A DNA stretch of 64,000 nucleotides, from positions 3,948,481 to 4,012,480 of the forward strand of contig OY282383.1 in the NCBI GenBank assembly GCA_958295855.1. The letters run 5' to 3'. The notes under the pieces are model-generated. The model did no database searches, had not been told where the DNA came from, and worked only from the letters and a program-made list of their open reading frames with translations. Below, piece after piece: positions 9,114 through 16,297 of the stretch. The position numbers and the translations under genes are program-made. The stretch's first letter is position 1. Each line of letters opens with the position of its first letter. This DNA comes from an uncultured Poribacteria bacterium. Lineage in GTDB: Bacteria; Poribacteria; WGA-4E; WGA-3G.

Positions 9114-9254
9114 AATCCCGACGCCCAACACGAGGGTAACCAATCCTCATGTTGTTAAGGGGACAGAAAGGAGATAATGAAATTATACCCGGCAATTCTA
9201 TAAAAGTCAAATTAAAAAGGCTTTTTTTGGTGGCTATTATTTCTGCTACAATAA

Positions 9255-9283
9255 TTGCAATTCGGCTCAAGTTGTGATAAAAT
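9255..9283 (+). promoter_or_regulatory. Possible sigma-70 promoter for aconitase
   Basis: TTGCAA and TAAAAT with a 17-bp spacer; this would leave a leader of about 170 bases before the acnA start. It is a motif match only. Confidence 0.35.
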
Positions 9284-9458
9284 AGTTTAAGAATTTATTA
9301 GCATAATTTCCGGCATCCCATTTACCTTGGACAGTGCAACTTGTTGCAATTTTTCGTTGTTAACCAACATTCAAAAGCCTTAGGAGCGAGCTCTGTTGGA
9401 TGTTGCAACTTGTTGTGATTTTCTATAACGTGCATCCACCATACAAAGGAGTTAGCAC

Positions 9459-12161
9459 ATGCCCCAACCCACGCACAACCTATTTAATACACGCCGAACC
9501 CTTGAAAGCGAAGGACCTGATTGTACCTATTATTCGCTTCCTGCTTTAGCAGAAGCCGGCATCGGTTCAATAACTACTTTACCTGTCAGCCTTCGCATTT
9601 TGCTTGAATCATTACTGCGAAATTACGACGGGCATCAAATTAGCGAAGAAGATGTTGTCAATCTGGCAAATTGGGATGCACGCGCCCCAAAAGCCGCAGA
9701 AATTCCGTTCAAACCGGCACGCGTGGTAGCCCAGGATTTTACAGGTGTGCCCCTTGTTGTCGACCTTGCGGCGATGCGTTCCGCTGTCGCAGCACTCGGA
9801 GGCGATGCGCGCACAATCGAACCGATTGTCCCCGTAGATCTGGTGATTGACCATTCCATTCAAGTCGATGCGTACGGCACAGAGAATGCCTTCCAATTCA
9901 ACACCCGCAGGGAGTTTGAACGGAACAAGGAACGTTACGAATTCCTGAAATGGGGACAGCAGGCGTTTGAAAAGTTCAATATCATTCCGCCCTCTATCGG
10001 CATCGTGCATCAGGTGAATCTGGAATACCTCGCGCAAGTGGTTATGAAGACAGAGGGGATTTGTACCCCCGACTCTACGGAAGAATCGCTTGCTTATCCC
10101 GATACCGTAGTCGGCACCGATTCGCATACCACGATGATTAATGGCTTAGGCATCGTCGGTTGGGGCGTAGGCGGTATTGAAGCCGAAGCAGCAATGTTGG
10201 GGCAACCGGTTTACATCCTGACGCCGGAAGTGCTTGGCGTTCACATGAAAGGCGAGCTCCAAGAGGGCGTAACCGCAACGGATTTGGTGTTGACTGTGAC
10301 GCAACGGCTTAGAGCCGCTGCCGTCGTGGACAAATTCGTTGAATTCTTTGGTGCAGGCGTAGAAGCACTCTCTCTACCCGACCGGGCGACGCTCTCTAAC
10401 ATGTGCCCCGAATACGGCGCAACCATCGGATTCTTCCCACCTGATGCGGAAACAATGCGATACCTGCGGCTCACCGGGCGAGACGAAGCACATGTTAATC
10501 TCGTAGAAGCCTATCTCAAAGCGCAGGGAATTTTCGGTATTCCACGCCTCGGAGAAGTTGCGTATTCCGATGTACTTGAAATTAACCTCGCGGACATCGA
10601 ACCGAGCATCGCAGGCCCGAAGCGGCCACAAGATCGAATCGCCTTGTCGGATGTCAAAGAGACCTTTACGGAACTTCTTACACGGCCTATAGCAGAAGAT
10701 GGATTTGGCGTGACAGAAAACACAAGCGATAGCGACAGCATAACCCACGGATGCGTTGTTATCTCCGCGATTACCAGCTGCACGAACACCAGTAACCCCT
10801 CCGTGATGATCGGCGCGGGGCTGCTCGCCAAAAAAGCGGTTGAGAAAGGATTGCGTGTACCCGATTACGTCAAAACCAGTTTGGCCCCCGGTTCGCGCGT
10901 GGTAACAGAATACCTACAAAACACAGGCTTGTTGCCTTATTTGGAAAAACTGGGCTACAATGTGGTGGGATATGGTTGCACAACCTGTATCGGTAACAGC
11001 GGTCCGCTCAATGCAGTCGTTCAAGCGGCAATTGATGCAGAAAACCTCGTCACTGCCAGCGTTTTGAGTGGTAACCGGAATTTCGAGGCACGCGTGCATC
11101 CTGAAATAAAAGCCAACTTCCTTATGTCGCCGCCACTCGTTGTCGCCTACGGGCTTGCAGGGCGTATTGACATCGATCTTGCTATAGAGCCGATCGGCCA
11201 CAACGACGCGGGGGAGGCTGTTTACCTGAAGGACATCTGGCCCACCCGCCAGGAAATTGCCGACATGAGCGGCACAGCAGTCGATCGGCGGACGTTCCGA
11301 GAGATATATGAATCAATTGGCAATCAGGCACCGGAGTGGGAAGGGCTTGAAGGGGCCACAGGTGTACTTTATCCATGGCATGAGAAAAGCACCTATATCC
11401 AACATCCACCCTTCTTTGAGAACTTTTCACGCGAACCAGCACCGATTTCAGATGTCGTTAACGCACGCGTCCTCGGCATCTTCGGCGATTCTGTCACCAC
11501 CGACCATATCTCACCAGCAGGCGCGATAGCGGCAGCGAGTCCCACGGGACAGTACCTCCTGGAGCGCGGCGTTGAAACGCAAGATTTCAATACCTACGGT
11601 GCCAGACGCGGCAACGACCGGGTGATGAGCCGCGGGACGTTTGCTAACCGCCGCGTTCGGAACCTCATGACACCCGATGTGGAAGGCGGATTTACCCTTC
11701 AACACCCAGAAGGTACGCACACCACTATCTATGAAGCGGCACTCCACTACCGTGAAAACGGAGTGCCAACCGTTCTCTTCGCTGGACAGGACTACGGCAT
11801 GGGAAGTTCCCGCGATTGGGCGGCGAAAGGACCGAAACTCTTGGGAGTCAAAGCTGTTGTCGTAGAGAGTTATGAGCGGATTCACCGCAGCAATCTCATC
11901 GGCATGGGCATCTTGCCGTTGCAGTTCAAGCCGGGGGAAAATGTGCAAACGCTCAACCTTGATGGCAGCGAAATTATCAGCATCACAGGTTTTGCCGATG
12001 CCCTCCAGCCGGGGCAGATGGCGACGCTGAAGATTGTCAGGGCATCTGGCGAAATGCAGACAACGGAACTGCGCGTCAGAATTGACTCGCCTGTGGAAGT
12101 AGAATACTACAAACACGGCGGGATTTTGGATTACGTGATTCGGAATTTCTTGTCTGCCTAA
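9459..12161 (+). CDS. acnA: Aconitate hydratase
   Basis: A 900-residue aconitase of the AcnA/IRP1 type, which isomerises citrate to isocitrate via cis-aconitate in the TCA cycle, in the cytoplasm. Cluster ligands are visible: the first cysteine in SAITSCTNTSNPSVM, and the pair in GYGCTTCIGNSGPL. Also present are the DSHTTMING signature and the swivel-domain TFNTYGARRGND- and GSSRDWAAKG-like motifs (the latter two seen as FNTYGARRGND and GMGSSRDWAAKG). The length matches AcnA. The start ATG at 9459 is preceded by AAGGAG with 7 bases of spacing. It stands alone; no other TCA gene is adjacent. Substrate alternatives such as 2-methylaconitate cannot be wholly excluded from sequence alone. Confidence 0.96.
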   Translation: MPQPTHNLFNTRRTLESEGPDCTYYSLPALAEAGIGSITTLPVSLRILLESLLRNYDGHQISEEDVVNLANWDARAPKAAEIPFKPARVVAQDFTGVPLVVDLAAMRSAVAALGGDARTIEPIVPVDLVIDHSIQVDAYGTENAFQFNTRREFERNKERYEFLKWGQQAFEKFNIIPPSIGIVHQVNLEYLAQVVMKTEGICTPDSTEESLAYPDTVVGTDSHTTMINGLGIVGWGVGGIEAEAAMLGQPVYILTPEVLGVHMKGELQEGVTATDLVLTVTQRLRAAAVVDKFVEFFGAGVEALSLPDRATLSNMCPEYGATIGFFPPDAETMRYLRLTGRDEAHVNLVEAYLKAQGIFGIPRLGEVAYSDVLEINLADIEPSIAGPKRPQDRIALSDVKETFTELLTRPIAEDGFGVTENTSDSDSITHGCVVISAITSCTNTSNPSVMIGAGLLAKKAVEKGLRVPDYVKTSLAPGSRVVTEYLQNTGLLPYLEKLGYNVVGYGCTTCIGNSGPLNAVVQAAIDAENLVTASVLSGNRNFEARVHPEIKANFLMSPPLVVAYGLAGRIDIDLAIEPIGHNDAGEAVYLKDIWPTRQEIADMSGTAVDRRTFREIYESIGNQAPEWEGLEGATGVLYPWHEKSTYIQHPPFFENFSREPAPISDVVNARVLGIFGDSVTTDHISPAGAIAAASPTGQYLLERGVETQDFNTYGARRGNDRVMSRGTFANRRVRNLMTPDVEGGFTLQHPEGTHTTIYEAALHYRENGVPTVLFAGQDYGMGSSRDWAAKGPKLLGVKAVVVESYERIHRSNLIGMGILPLQFKPGENVQTLNLDGSEIISITGFADALQPGQMATLKIVRASGEMQTTELRVRIDSPVEVEYYKHGGILDYVIRNFLSA

Positions 12162-12250
12162 CGGAAAACTAAAGGTCCCCGTTCTATCTCTTAGGGCGAT
12201 TTCGTTTTTGCGGCGTAATGGTATCGGTTTCCCCTGCCTTAAGAAACTTG

Positions 12251-12275
12251 CCCCGCTTTGCGGGGGTAATATACC
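12251..12275 (+). repeat. Alpha-prime palindrome
   Basis: CCCCGC-TTT-GCGGGG followed by GTAATATACC. The expected left outer arm GGTAT is displaced 27 bp upstream (12220). Confidence 0.75.
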
Positions 12276-12279
12276 ACTG

Positions 12280-12379
12280 CGCCCAAGTTGCGCGTGAATT
12301 GTATGTTACCCCGCTTTGCGGGGAAGCATACCTGTTAGCAAGCAACTTTTTTATTTCTTACTTATGCGACGTGCATTCG
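12280..12379 (-). repeat. Zeta hairpin repeat, occupied by an alpha-prime palindrome
   Basis: On the minus strand it reads GAATGCACGTCGCATAAGTAAG, AAATAAAAAAGTTG, then the palindrome GTATG...CCCCGCAAAGCGGGG...CATAC, then AATTCACGCGCAACTTGGGC. Empty versions at 57796-57868 and 59493-59575 have a 14-base loop in place of the insert. Confidence 0.75.
12301..12332 (+). repeat. Alpha-prime palindrome nested in the zeta repeat
   Basis: Outer GTATG/CATAC, inner CCCCGC/GCGGGG (12309-12323), TTT loop. Confidence 0.8.
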
Positions 12380-12405
12380 GTTTTCTGTCCGTTTTAGGCG
12401 GCACG

Positions 12406-12429
12406 TCTCGATTCGGAGATTGCTCCTAC
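12406..12429 (-). repeat. Dispersed repeat GTAGGAGC..ATCTCCGAATCG
   Basis: Its arms, GCGAT/ATCGC in the intact copies at 57672-57695 and 57701-57724, form a small hairpin; a diverged copy is at 33138-33161. Confidence 0.65.
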
Positions 12430-12589
12430 CGCGATATAGGCGAACTAAAAGAATGCTGGATGGCGTAGCGGAAATGCAATTGGCCGTTCCGCAAGGCGAA
12501 CCACTAGATAAACAGTTTGCGATGAGGCAAACAGCGATTTGTTGATGAGAATAGAACGTAATCCTTACAAAGGCCGAAAGGAGATTCCT

Positions 12590-15163
12590 ATGAAACATCA
12601 GAACAGCACTGTATCTGCCCAGAACGTCCCACAGATTGCGGAGAAAACGTTAGCTGCGACGGTGTCTTTAGAGATGAAGGATAGCACCGGCAAAACCGTT
12701 GGATTTGGTAGCGGCTTCTTCGTCCGTGAAAATCTGATCGCTACCAACTACCATGTCATCGAAGGGGCAGCCAGCGGCACCGCAAAATTGGTTGGCAAAG
12801 ACACTACCTATAAAATCGAAGACTTCACCGCAACCGATGAGCCGAACGACCTCGCGCTTCTAAAGGTCACCGCTTCTGGTATCAAACCCCTACCCCTCGG
12901 CAATAGCACGGATGTTAAAATTGGTGAGCCAGTATACGTCGCAGGCAATCCAAAGGGGTTAGAAGGCACATTTTCTGATGGCAGGATCAGCGGTCGCCGC
13001 GGTACGTATACCAAAGAACGTCTCCAGATGACAGCACCGATTTCTCCAGGGAGCAGTGGCGGCCCTGTGCTAAACAGTAAAGGAGAAGTCATCGGGGTCG
13101 CCTCCTCGACGTTTGAAGATGGGCAGAATCTTAATTTTGCCATCCCTGCAAATTACCTCAAAACAGTTGATGCCACGGCATACTACAATCGCGGTAATGC
13201 AAAGGGGGATCTAGGTCAACACTCTGCTGCCATCAGTGATTATGATAAGGCGATACAACTCAAACCCGATGATGCCACGGCATACCACAATCGCGGCGTT
13301 GCAAAGGCGGATCTAGGTCAACACTCTGCTGCCATCAGTGATTATGATAAGGCGATACAAATCGAACCCGATGATGCCGTGACATACTACACTCGCGGTA
13401 ATGCAAAGCGTAATCTAGGTCAACACTCTGCTGCCATCAGTGATTATGATAAGGCGATACAACTCAAACCCGATGATGCCACGGCATACTACAATCGCGG
13501 TAATGCAAAGGGGGATCTAGGTCAACACTCTGCTGCCATCAGTGATTATGATAAGGCGATACAACTCAAACCCGATTTTGCCACGGCATACAACAATCGC
13601 GGCCTGGCAAAGTGGGACCTGGGTCAACACCTTGCTGCGATTAGTGATTATGATAAGGCGATACAACTCAAACCCGATTTTGCCACGGCATACTACAATC
13701 GCGGTAGGGCAAAGGCGGATCTAGGTCAACACTCTGCTGCCATCAGTGATTATGATAAGGCGATACAACTCAAACCCGATGATGCCACGGCATACCACAA
13801 TCGCGGTAGGGCAAAGGCGGATCTAGGTCAACACTCTGCTGCCATCAGTGATTATGATAAGGCGATACAACTCAAACCCGATGATGCCACGGCATACCAC
13901 AATCGCGGCGTTGCAAAGGCGGATCTAGGTCAACACTCTGCTGCCATCAGTGATTATGATAAGGCGATACAAATCGAACCCGATGATGCCGTGACATACT
14001 ACACTCGCGGTAATGCAAAGCGTAATCTAGGTCAACACTCTGCTGCGATCAGTGATTATGATAAGGCACTACAACTCAAACCCGATGATGCCACGGCATA
14101 CCACAATCGCGGCGTTGCAAAGGCGGATCTAGGTCAACACTCTGCTGCCATCAGTGATTATGATAAGGCGATACAAATCGAACCCGATGATGCCGTGACA
14201 TACTACACTCGCGGTAATGCAAAGCGTAATCTAGGTCAACACTCTGCTGCCATCAGTGATTATGATAAGGCGATACAACTCAAACCCGATGATGCCACGG
14301 CATACCACAATCGCGGTAGGGCAAAGGCGGATCTAGGTCAACACTCTGCTGCCATCAGTGATTATGATAAGGCGATACAACTCAAACCCGACTATGCCAC
14401 GGCATACATCAGTCGAGGCGTTGCAAAGCATCTCCTCGGTCAATACTTTGCTGCGATCAGTGATTATGATAAGGTGATACAACTCAAACCCGATGATGCC
14501 ACGGCATACATCAGTCGAGGCATTGCAAAGCATCTCCTCGGTCAATACTTTGCTGCGATCAGTGATTATGATAAGGCGATACAACTCAAACCCGATGATG
14601 CCGATGCATACAACGATCGCGGAAATGCAAAGAGTGCCCTGGGTCAACACTTTGCTGCGATCAGTGATTATGATAAGGCGATACAACTCAAACCCGATGA
14701 TGCCACGGCATACGGCAATCGGGGAAATGCAAAGAGTGACCTGGGTCAATACATTGCTGCGATCAGTAATTATGATAAGGTGATACAACTCAAACCCGAT
14801 GATGCCCATGCATACAACGATCGCGGCTTGGCAAAGAGTGCCCTGGGGCAACACTTTGCTGCGATTAGTGATTATGATAAGGCGATACAACTCAGACCCG
14901 ATTATGCCGCGGCATACGGCAATCGGGGAAATGCAAAGAGTGCCCTGGGTCAACACTTTGCTGCGATCAGTGATTATGATAAGGTGATACAACTCAAACC
15001 CGATGATGCCCATGCATACTGCGTTCGCGGCATTGCAAAGCTAGAGCTCGAGCGCACGTGGGAGGCGAAGCAGGATTTCCAAGCCGCTTTGAGACTCGCG
15101 GAAAAGGCAGGCGATGCAAACCTCAAAGCCAAAATTGAGGAAATGCTTCAAATTCTGGAATAG
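12590..15163 (+). CDS. Trypsin-like serine protease with long TPR array, paralogue 1 (no signal peptide)
   Basis: 857 residues. The ATG at 12590 follows CGAAAGGAGATTCCT, the same ribosome site used by the two paralogues, so the upstream in-frame start at 12539 is rejected. Residues ~15-190 are an HtrA/trypsin-like protease with His55 (ATNYHVI), Asp87 (NDLALLK) and Ser156 (PGSSGG). About 18 near-identical 34-residue TPR units follow, plus a degenerate last one (RLAEKAG). Compared with the paralogues at 17878 and 19824, the hydrophobic signal sequence is missing (MKHQNSTVSAQNVPQ) and so is a ~37-residue linker before the TPRs, so this copy is predicted to stay in the cytoplasm. Repeat units are almost identical in DNA, pointing to recent expansion. 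The substrate is unknown. Confidence 0.88.
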   Translation: MKHQNSTVSAQNVPQIAEKTLAATVSLEMKDSTGKTVGFGSGFFVRENLIATNYHVIEGAASGTAKLVGKDTTYKIEDFTATDEPNDLALLKVTASGIKPLPLGNSTDVKIGEPVYVAGNPKGLEGTFSDGRISGRRGTYTKERLQMTAPISPGSSGGPVLNSKGEVIGVASSTFEDGQNLNFAIPANYLKTVDATAYYNRGNAKGDLGQHSAAISDYDKAIQLKPDDATAYHNRGVAKADLGQHSAAISDYDKAIQIEPDDAVTYYTRGNAKRNLGQHSAAISDYDKAIQLKPDDATAYYNRGNAKGDLGQHSAAISDYDKAIQLKPDFATAYNNRGLAKWDLGQHLAAISDYDKAIQLKPDFATAYYNRGRAKADLGQHSAAISDYDKAIQLKPDDATAYHNRGRAKADLGQHSAAISDYDKAIQLKPDDATAYHNRGVAKADLGQHSAAISDYDKAIQIEPDDAVTYYTRGNAKRNLGQHSAAISDYDKALQLKPDDATAYHNRGVAKADLGQHSAAISDYDKAIQIEPDDAVTYYTRGNAKRNLGQHSAAISDYDKAIQLKPDDATAYHNRGRAKADLGQHSAAISDYDKAIQLKPDYATAYISRGVAKHLLGQYFAAISDYDKVIQLKPDDATAYISRGIAKHLLGQYFAAISDYDKAIQLKPDDADAYNDRGNAKSALGQHFAAISDYDKAIQLKPDDATAYGNRGNAKSDLGQYIAAISNYDKVIQLKPDDAHAYNDRGLAKSALGQHFAAISDYDKAIQLRPDYAAAYGNRGNAKSALGQHFAAISDYDKVIQLKPDDAHAYCVRGIAKLELERTWEAKQDFQAALRLAEKAGDANLKAKIEEMLQILE
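13170..15035 (+). repeat. Tandem 102-bp repeat array coding TPR units
   Basis: About 18 copies of a 102-bp unit, read as YDKAIQLKPDDATAY-type TPRs. Pairs of units are themselves repeated: the ADL..IEPDDA / RNL..LKPDDA doublet occurs three times, so expansion went by multi-unit steps. It is coding, not CRISPR: there are no spacers. Confidence 0.9.
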
Positions 15164-15290
15164 CAAATCAGAAACATAAAAAAATGGAAAATTGAGCAGG
15201 CGTGCTTTTCGGATATCCCTTCGACTGGCGAACGAAATGCCCCAATAAGGTTTAACCACGCATTGAAAATGCGTGGCAAAACACCATGAA
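15164..15290 (+). pseudogene. Remnant of DUF4377-type lipoprotein gene with a palindrome insertion
   Basis: After the protease stop the sequence matches the lipoprotein units at 19461 and 21305 (AGCAAATCAGAAACA, then ATTGAGCAGGCGTGCTTTTCG), but the middle, including signal peptide and lipobox, is deleted. A 21-base palindrome CCACGCATT-GAA-AATGCGTGG (15256-15276) interrupts the part that is continuous in the sister copies. Confidence 0.7.
15256..15276 (+). repeat. Gamma palindrome
   Basis: Nine-bp perfect stem with a GAA triloop, flanked by GGTTTAA and CAAAACACC. It is absent from the paralogous positions near 19690 and 21540, so it marks an insertion. Confidence 0.75.
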
Positions 15291-15304
15291 AATTGGCAAA
15301 TTGG

Positions 15305-15334
15305 TTGACACTTGTTCATGAGATTTGTTATCAT
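15305..15334 (+). promoter_or_regulatory. Recurrent sigma-70 promoter, copy 1
   Basis: TTGACA (15305-15310), 18-bp spacer, TATCAT (15329-15334). The surrounding 60 bp recur at 15769, 19727 and 21570, each time upstream of a gene. Confidence 0.7.
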
Positions 15335-15428
15335 GTTAATGATAGAAATATTTAGGTCGCCTTGAAACGAGTGGCGATTCCCCTATCGTAGTAGAGTCGC
15401 TTCTTTTTTAAAAAGGAGGTGAGTTTAG

Positions 15429-15566
15429 ATGGCACGCAAAAGAGCTGTGACTACCCAAGTCGGTCGCGATGCAAAAACAGGCCGCTTTATACCTATCAAG
15501 GATGGCAACCGGCGCAACAGCACAACAGTCGTCGAGACTACTAAGCGGAAAGGGAAAGCGAAATAA
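15429..15566 (+). CDS. Small basic conserved-looking protein, copy 1 (45 aa)
   Basis: A 45-residue protein with the core VGRDAKTGRFIP and a lysine/arginine-rich tail ending KRKGKAK. The ribosome site AAAAGGAGG lies 8-9 bases before the ATG and is one of the best in the window. Promoter copy 1 is ~95 bp upstream and the leader between can fold (GCGA/TCGC arms). Short proteins with a GRDAxTGRF core followed by VVExxK are familiar to me as uncharacterised bacterial proteins; no function is claimed. The 463-bp duplication carries a second copy 463 bp downstream. Substitutions between the copies cluster in the variable middle (KDGNRRNSTT versus TGAKRRKSIA), while the GRDAKTGRF core is unchanged, which argues that both are translated and under selection. 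Confidence 0.8.
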   Translation: MARKRAVTTQVGRDAKTGRFIPIKDGNRRNSTTVVETTKRKGKAK

Positions 15567-15650
15567 GCAGACACCTACCGCTGTTCTGTCTGTTAACTGA
15601 CATAATGCAGGTTTGTAGCAGTGCCGAGCGGGTACTGCTTACATGGTAAG

Positions 15651-15682
15651 GGTATCACCCCTGCTTTGCAGGGGGAGTACCC
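15651..15682 (+). repeat. Alpha palindrome
   Basis: GGTAT outer arm, CCCCTGC-TTT-GCAGGGG (15658-15674), right arm GTACC; it is part of the duplicated unit. Confidence 0.8.
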
Positions 15683-15768
15683 CTTCATGTCACGATTATT
15701 TCATGAGAAAACCGAATGCTTTTCACAAGATTCGCTATTCACAACAAGGAAAACTGTGGCAAATTAGT

Positions 15769-15798
15769 TGACACTTGTTCATAAGATATGTTATCATG
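15769..15798 (+). promoter_or_regulatory. Recurrent sigma-70 promoter, copy 2
   Basis: TTGACA (15769-15774), 18-bp spacer, TATCAT (15793-15798). Confidence 0.7.
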
Positions 15799-15891
15799 TT
15801 AATTATAGAAATATTTAGGTGGCCCTGAAACAAGTAGCGATTCCCCTATCGTAGTAGAGTCGCTTCTTTTTTAAAAAGGAGGTGAGTTTAG

Positions 15892-16029
15892 ATGGCACGC
15901 AAAAGAGCTGTGACTACCCAAGTCGGTCGCGATGCAAAAACAGGCCGCTTTATACCTGTCACGGGTGCCAAACGGCGCAAAAGCATAGCGGTAGTCGAGA
16001 CTATTAAGCGGAAAGGAGCAGCGAAATAA
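15892..16029 (+). CDS. Small basic conserved-looking protein, copy 2 (45 aa)
   Basis: Paralogue of the gene at 15429 with the same first 22 residues, the same AAAAGGAGG ribosome site and the same GRDAKTGRFIP core; the rest has diverged (VTGAKRRKSIAVVETIKRKGAAK region) without frameshift or stop. It has its own promoter copy and is followed by its own palindrome. It could be a DNA- or RNA-binding accessory protein given its charge, but that is a guess. Confidence 0.8.
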   Translation: MARKRAVTTQVGRDAKTGRFIPVTGAKRRKSIAVVETIKRKGAAK

Positions 16030-16113
16030 GCAGACACCTGCCGCTGTTCCGTCTGTTAACTGACATAATGCAAGTTTGTAGCAGTGCCGAGCGGGTACTG
16101 CTTACATGGTAAG

Positions 16114-16145
16114 GGTATCACCCCTGCTTTGCAGGGGGAGTACCC
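16114..16145 (+). repeat. Alpha palindrome
   Basis: Copy of 15651-15682 within the second duplicated unit; inner stem at 16121-16137. Confidence 0.8.
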
Positions 16146-16297
16146 CTTCATGTCACGATTCTTTCATGAGAAAACCGAATGATTTTCACAAGATTCGCTA
16201 TTCACAACAAGGAAAACTGAAGATCTATTGCCCTATGAAATTTAATTGACAGGGTCACTTCAGCAGAAAGTAGCGTCTTGGATGCAAGTGAATAACT

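Larger units (their letters stand above)
8990..9458. other. Intergenic region before aconitase
   Basis: 469 bp without a credible gene. It holds the hairpin at 9076-9113, a possible promoter at 9255-9283 and two similar AT-rich motifs, GTGCAACTTGTTGCAATTTT (9336) and GTTGCAACTTGTTGTGATTTT-like (9402), about 66 bp apart. These could be operators or just a repeat. The aconitase ribosome site AAGGAG is at 9446-9451. Confidence 0.6.
12162..12589. other. Intergenic region of nested repeats
   Basis: 428 bp with no gene. It contains two alpha palindromes (12251-12275 and 12301-12332), a zeta hairpin repeat on the minus strand (12280-12379) interrupted by the second palindrome, and the dispersed motif GTAGGAGCAATCTCCGAATCG on the minus strand (12406-12429). 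Confidence 0.7.
15293..15756 (+). repeat. 463-bp tandem duplication, copy 1
   Basis: Contains promoter, leader, 45-codon gene and a downstream alpha palindrome. It is repeated almost unchanged at 15758-16219. Confidence 0.85.
15567..15891. other. Gap between the two small genes
   Basis: 325 bp: a GCAGT/ACTGC inverted repeat near 15618-15640, an alpha palindrome (15651-15682), the second promoter copy (15769-15798) and the leader of the second small gene. No further gene. Confidence 0.7.
15758..16219 (+). repeat. 463-bp tandem duplication, copy 2
   Basis: Second copy of promoter, leader, small gene and palindrome. It ends at ATTCACAACAAGGAAAACT as does copy 1. Confidence 0.85.

Noticed and set aside
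12539..12589. Extended N-terminus of protease paralogue 1
   Set aside because: The GAAAGGAGATTCCT ribosome site shared with both paralogues points to 12590, and the extra 17 residues have no counterpart in them.
14333..15013. Long antisense frame across the TPR array of protease paralogue 1 (also 18526-19509 and 20472-21353)
   Set aside because: These arise because the repeated 102-bp TPR unit is open on the other strand; their translations are the same phrase repeated (GIIGFELYRLIIITDRS), with no ribosome site and no independent homology.
13170..15035. CRISPR-like array of regularly spaced repeats
   Set aside because: The period is 102 bp with no unique spacers, and the whole array is an open frame coding TPR units.
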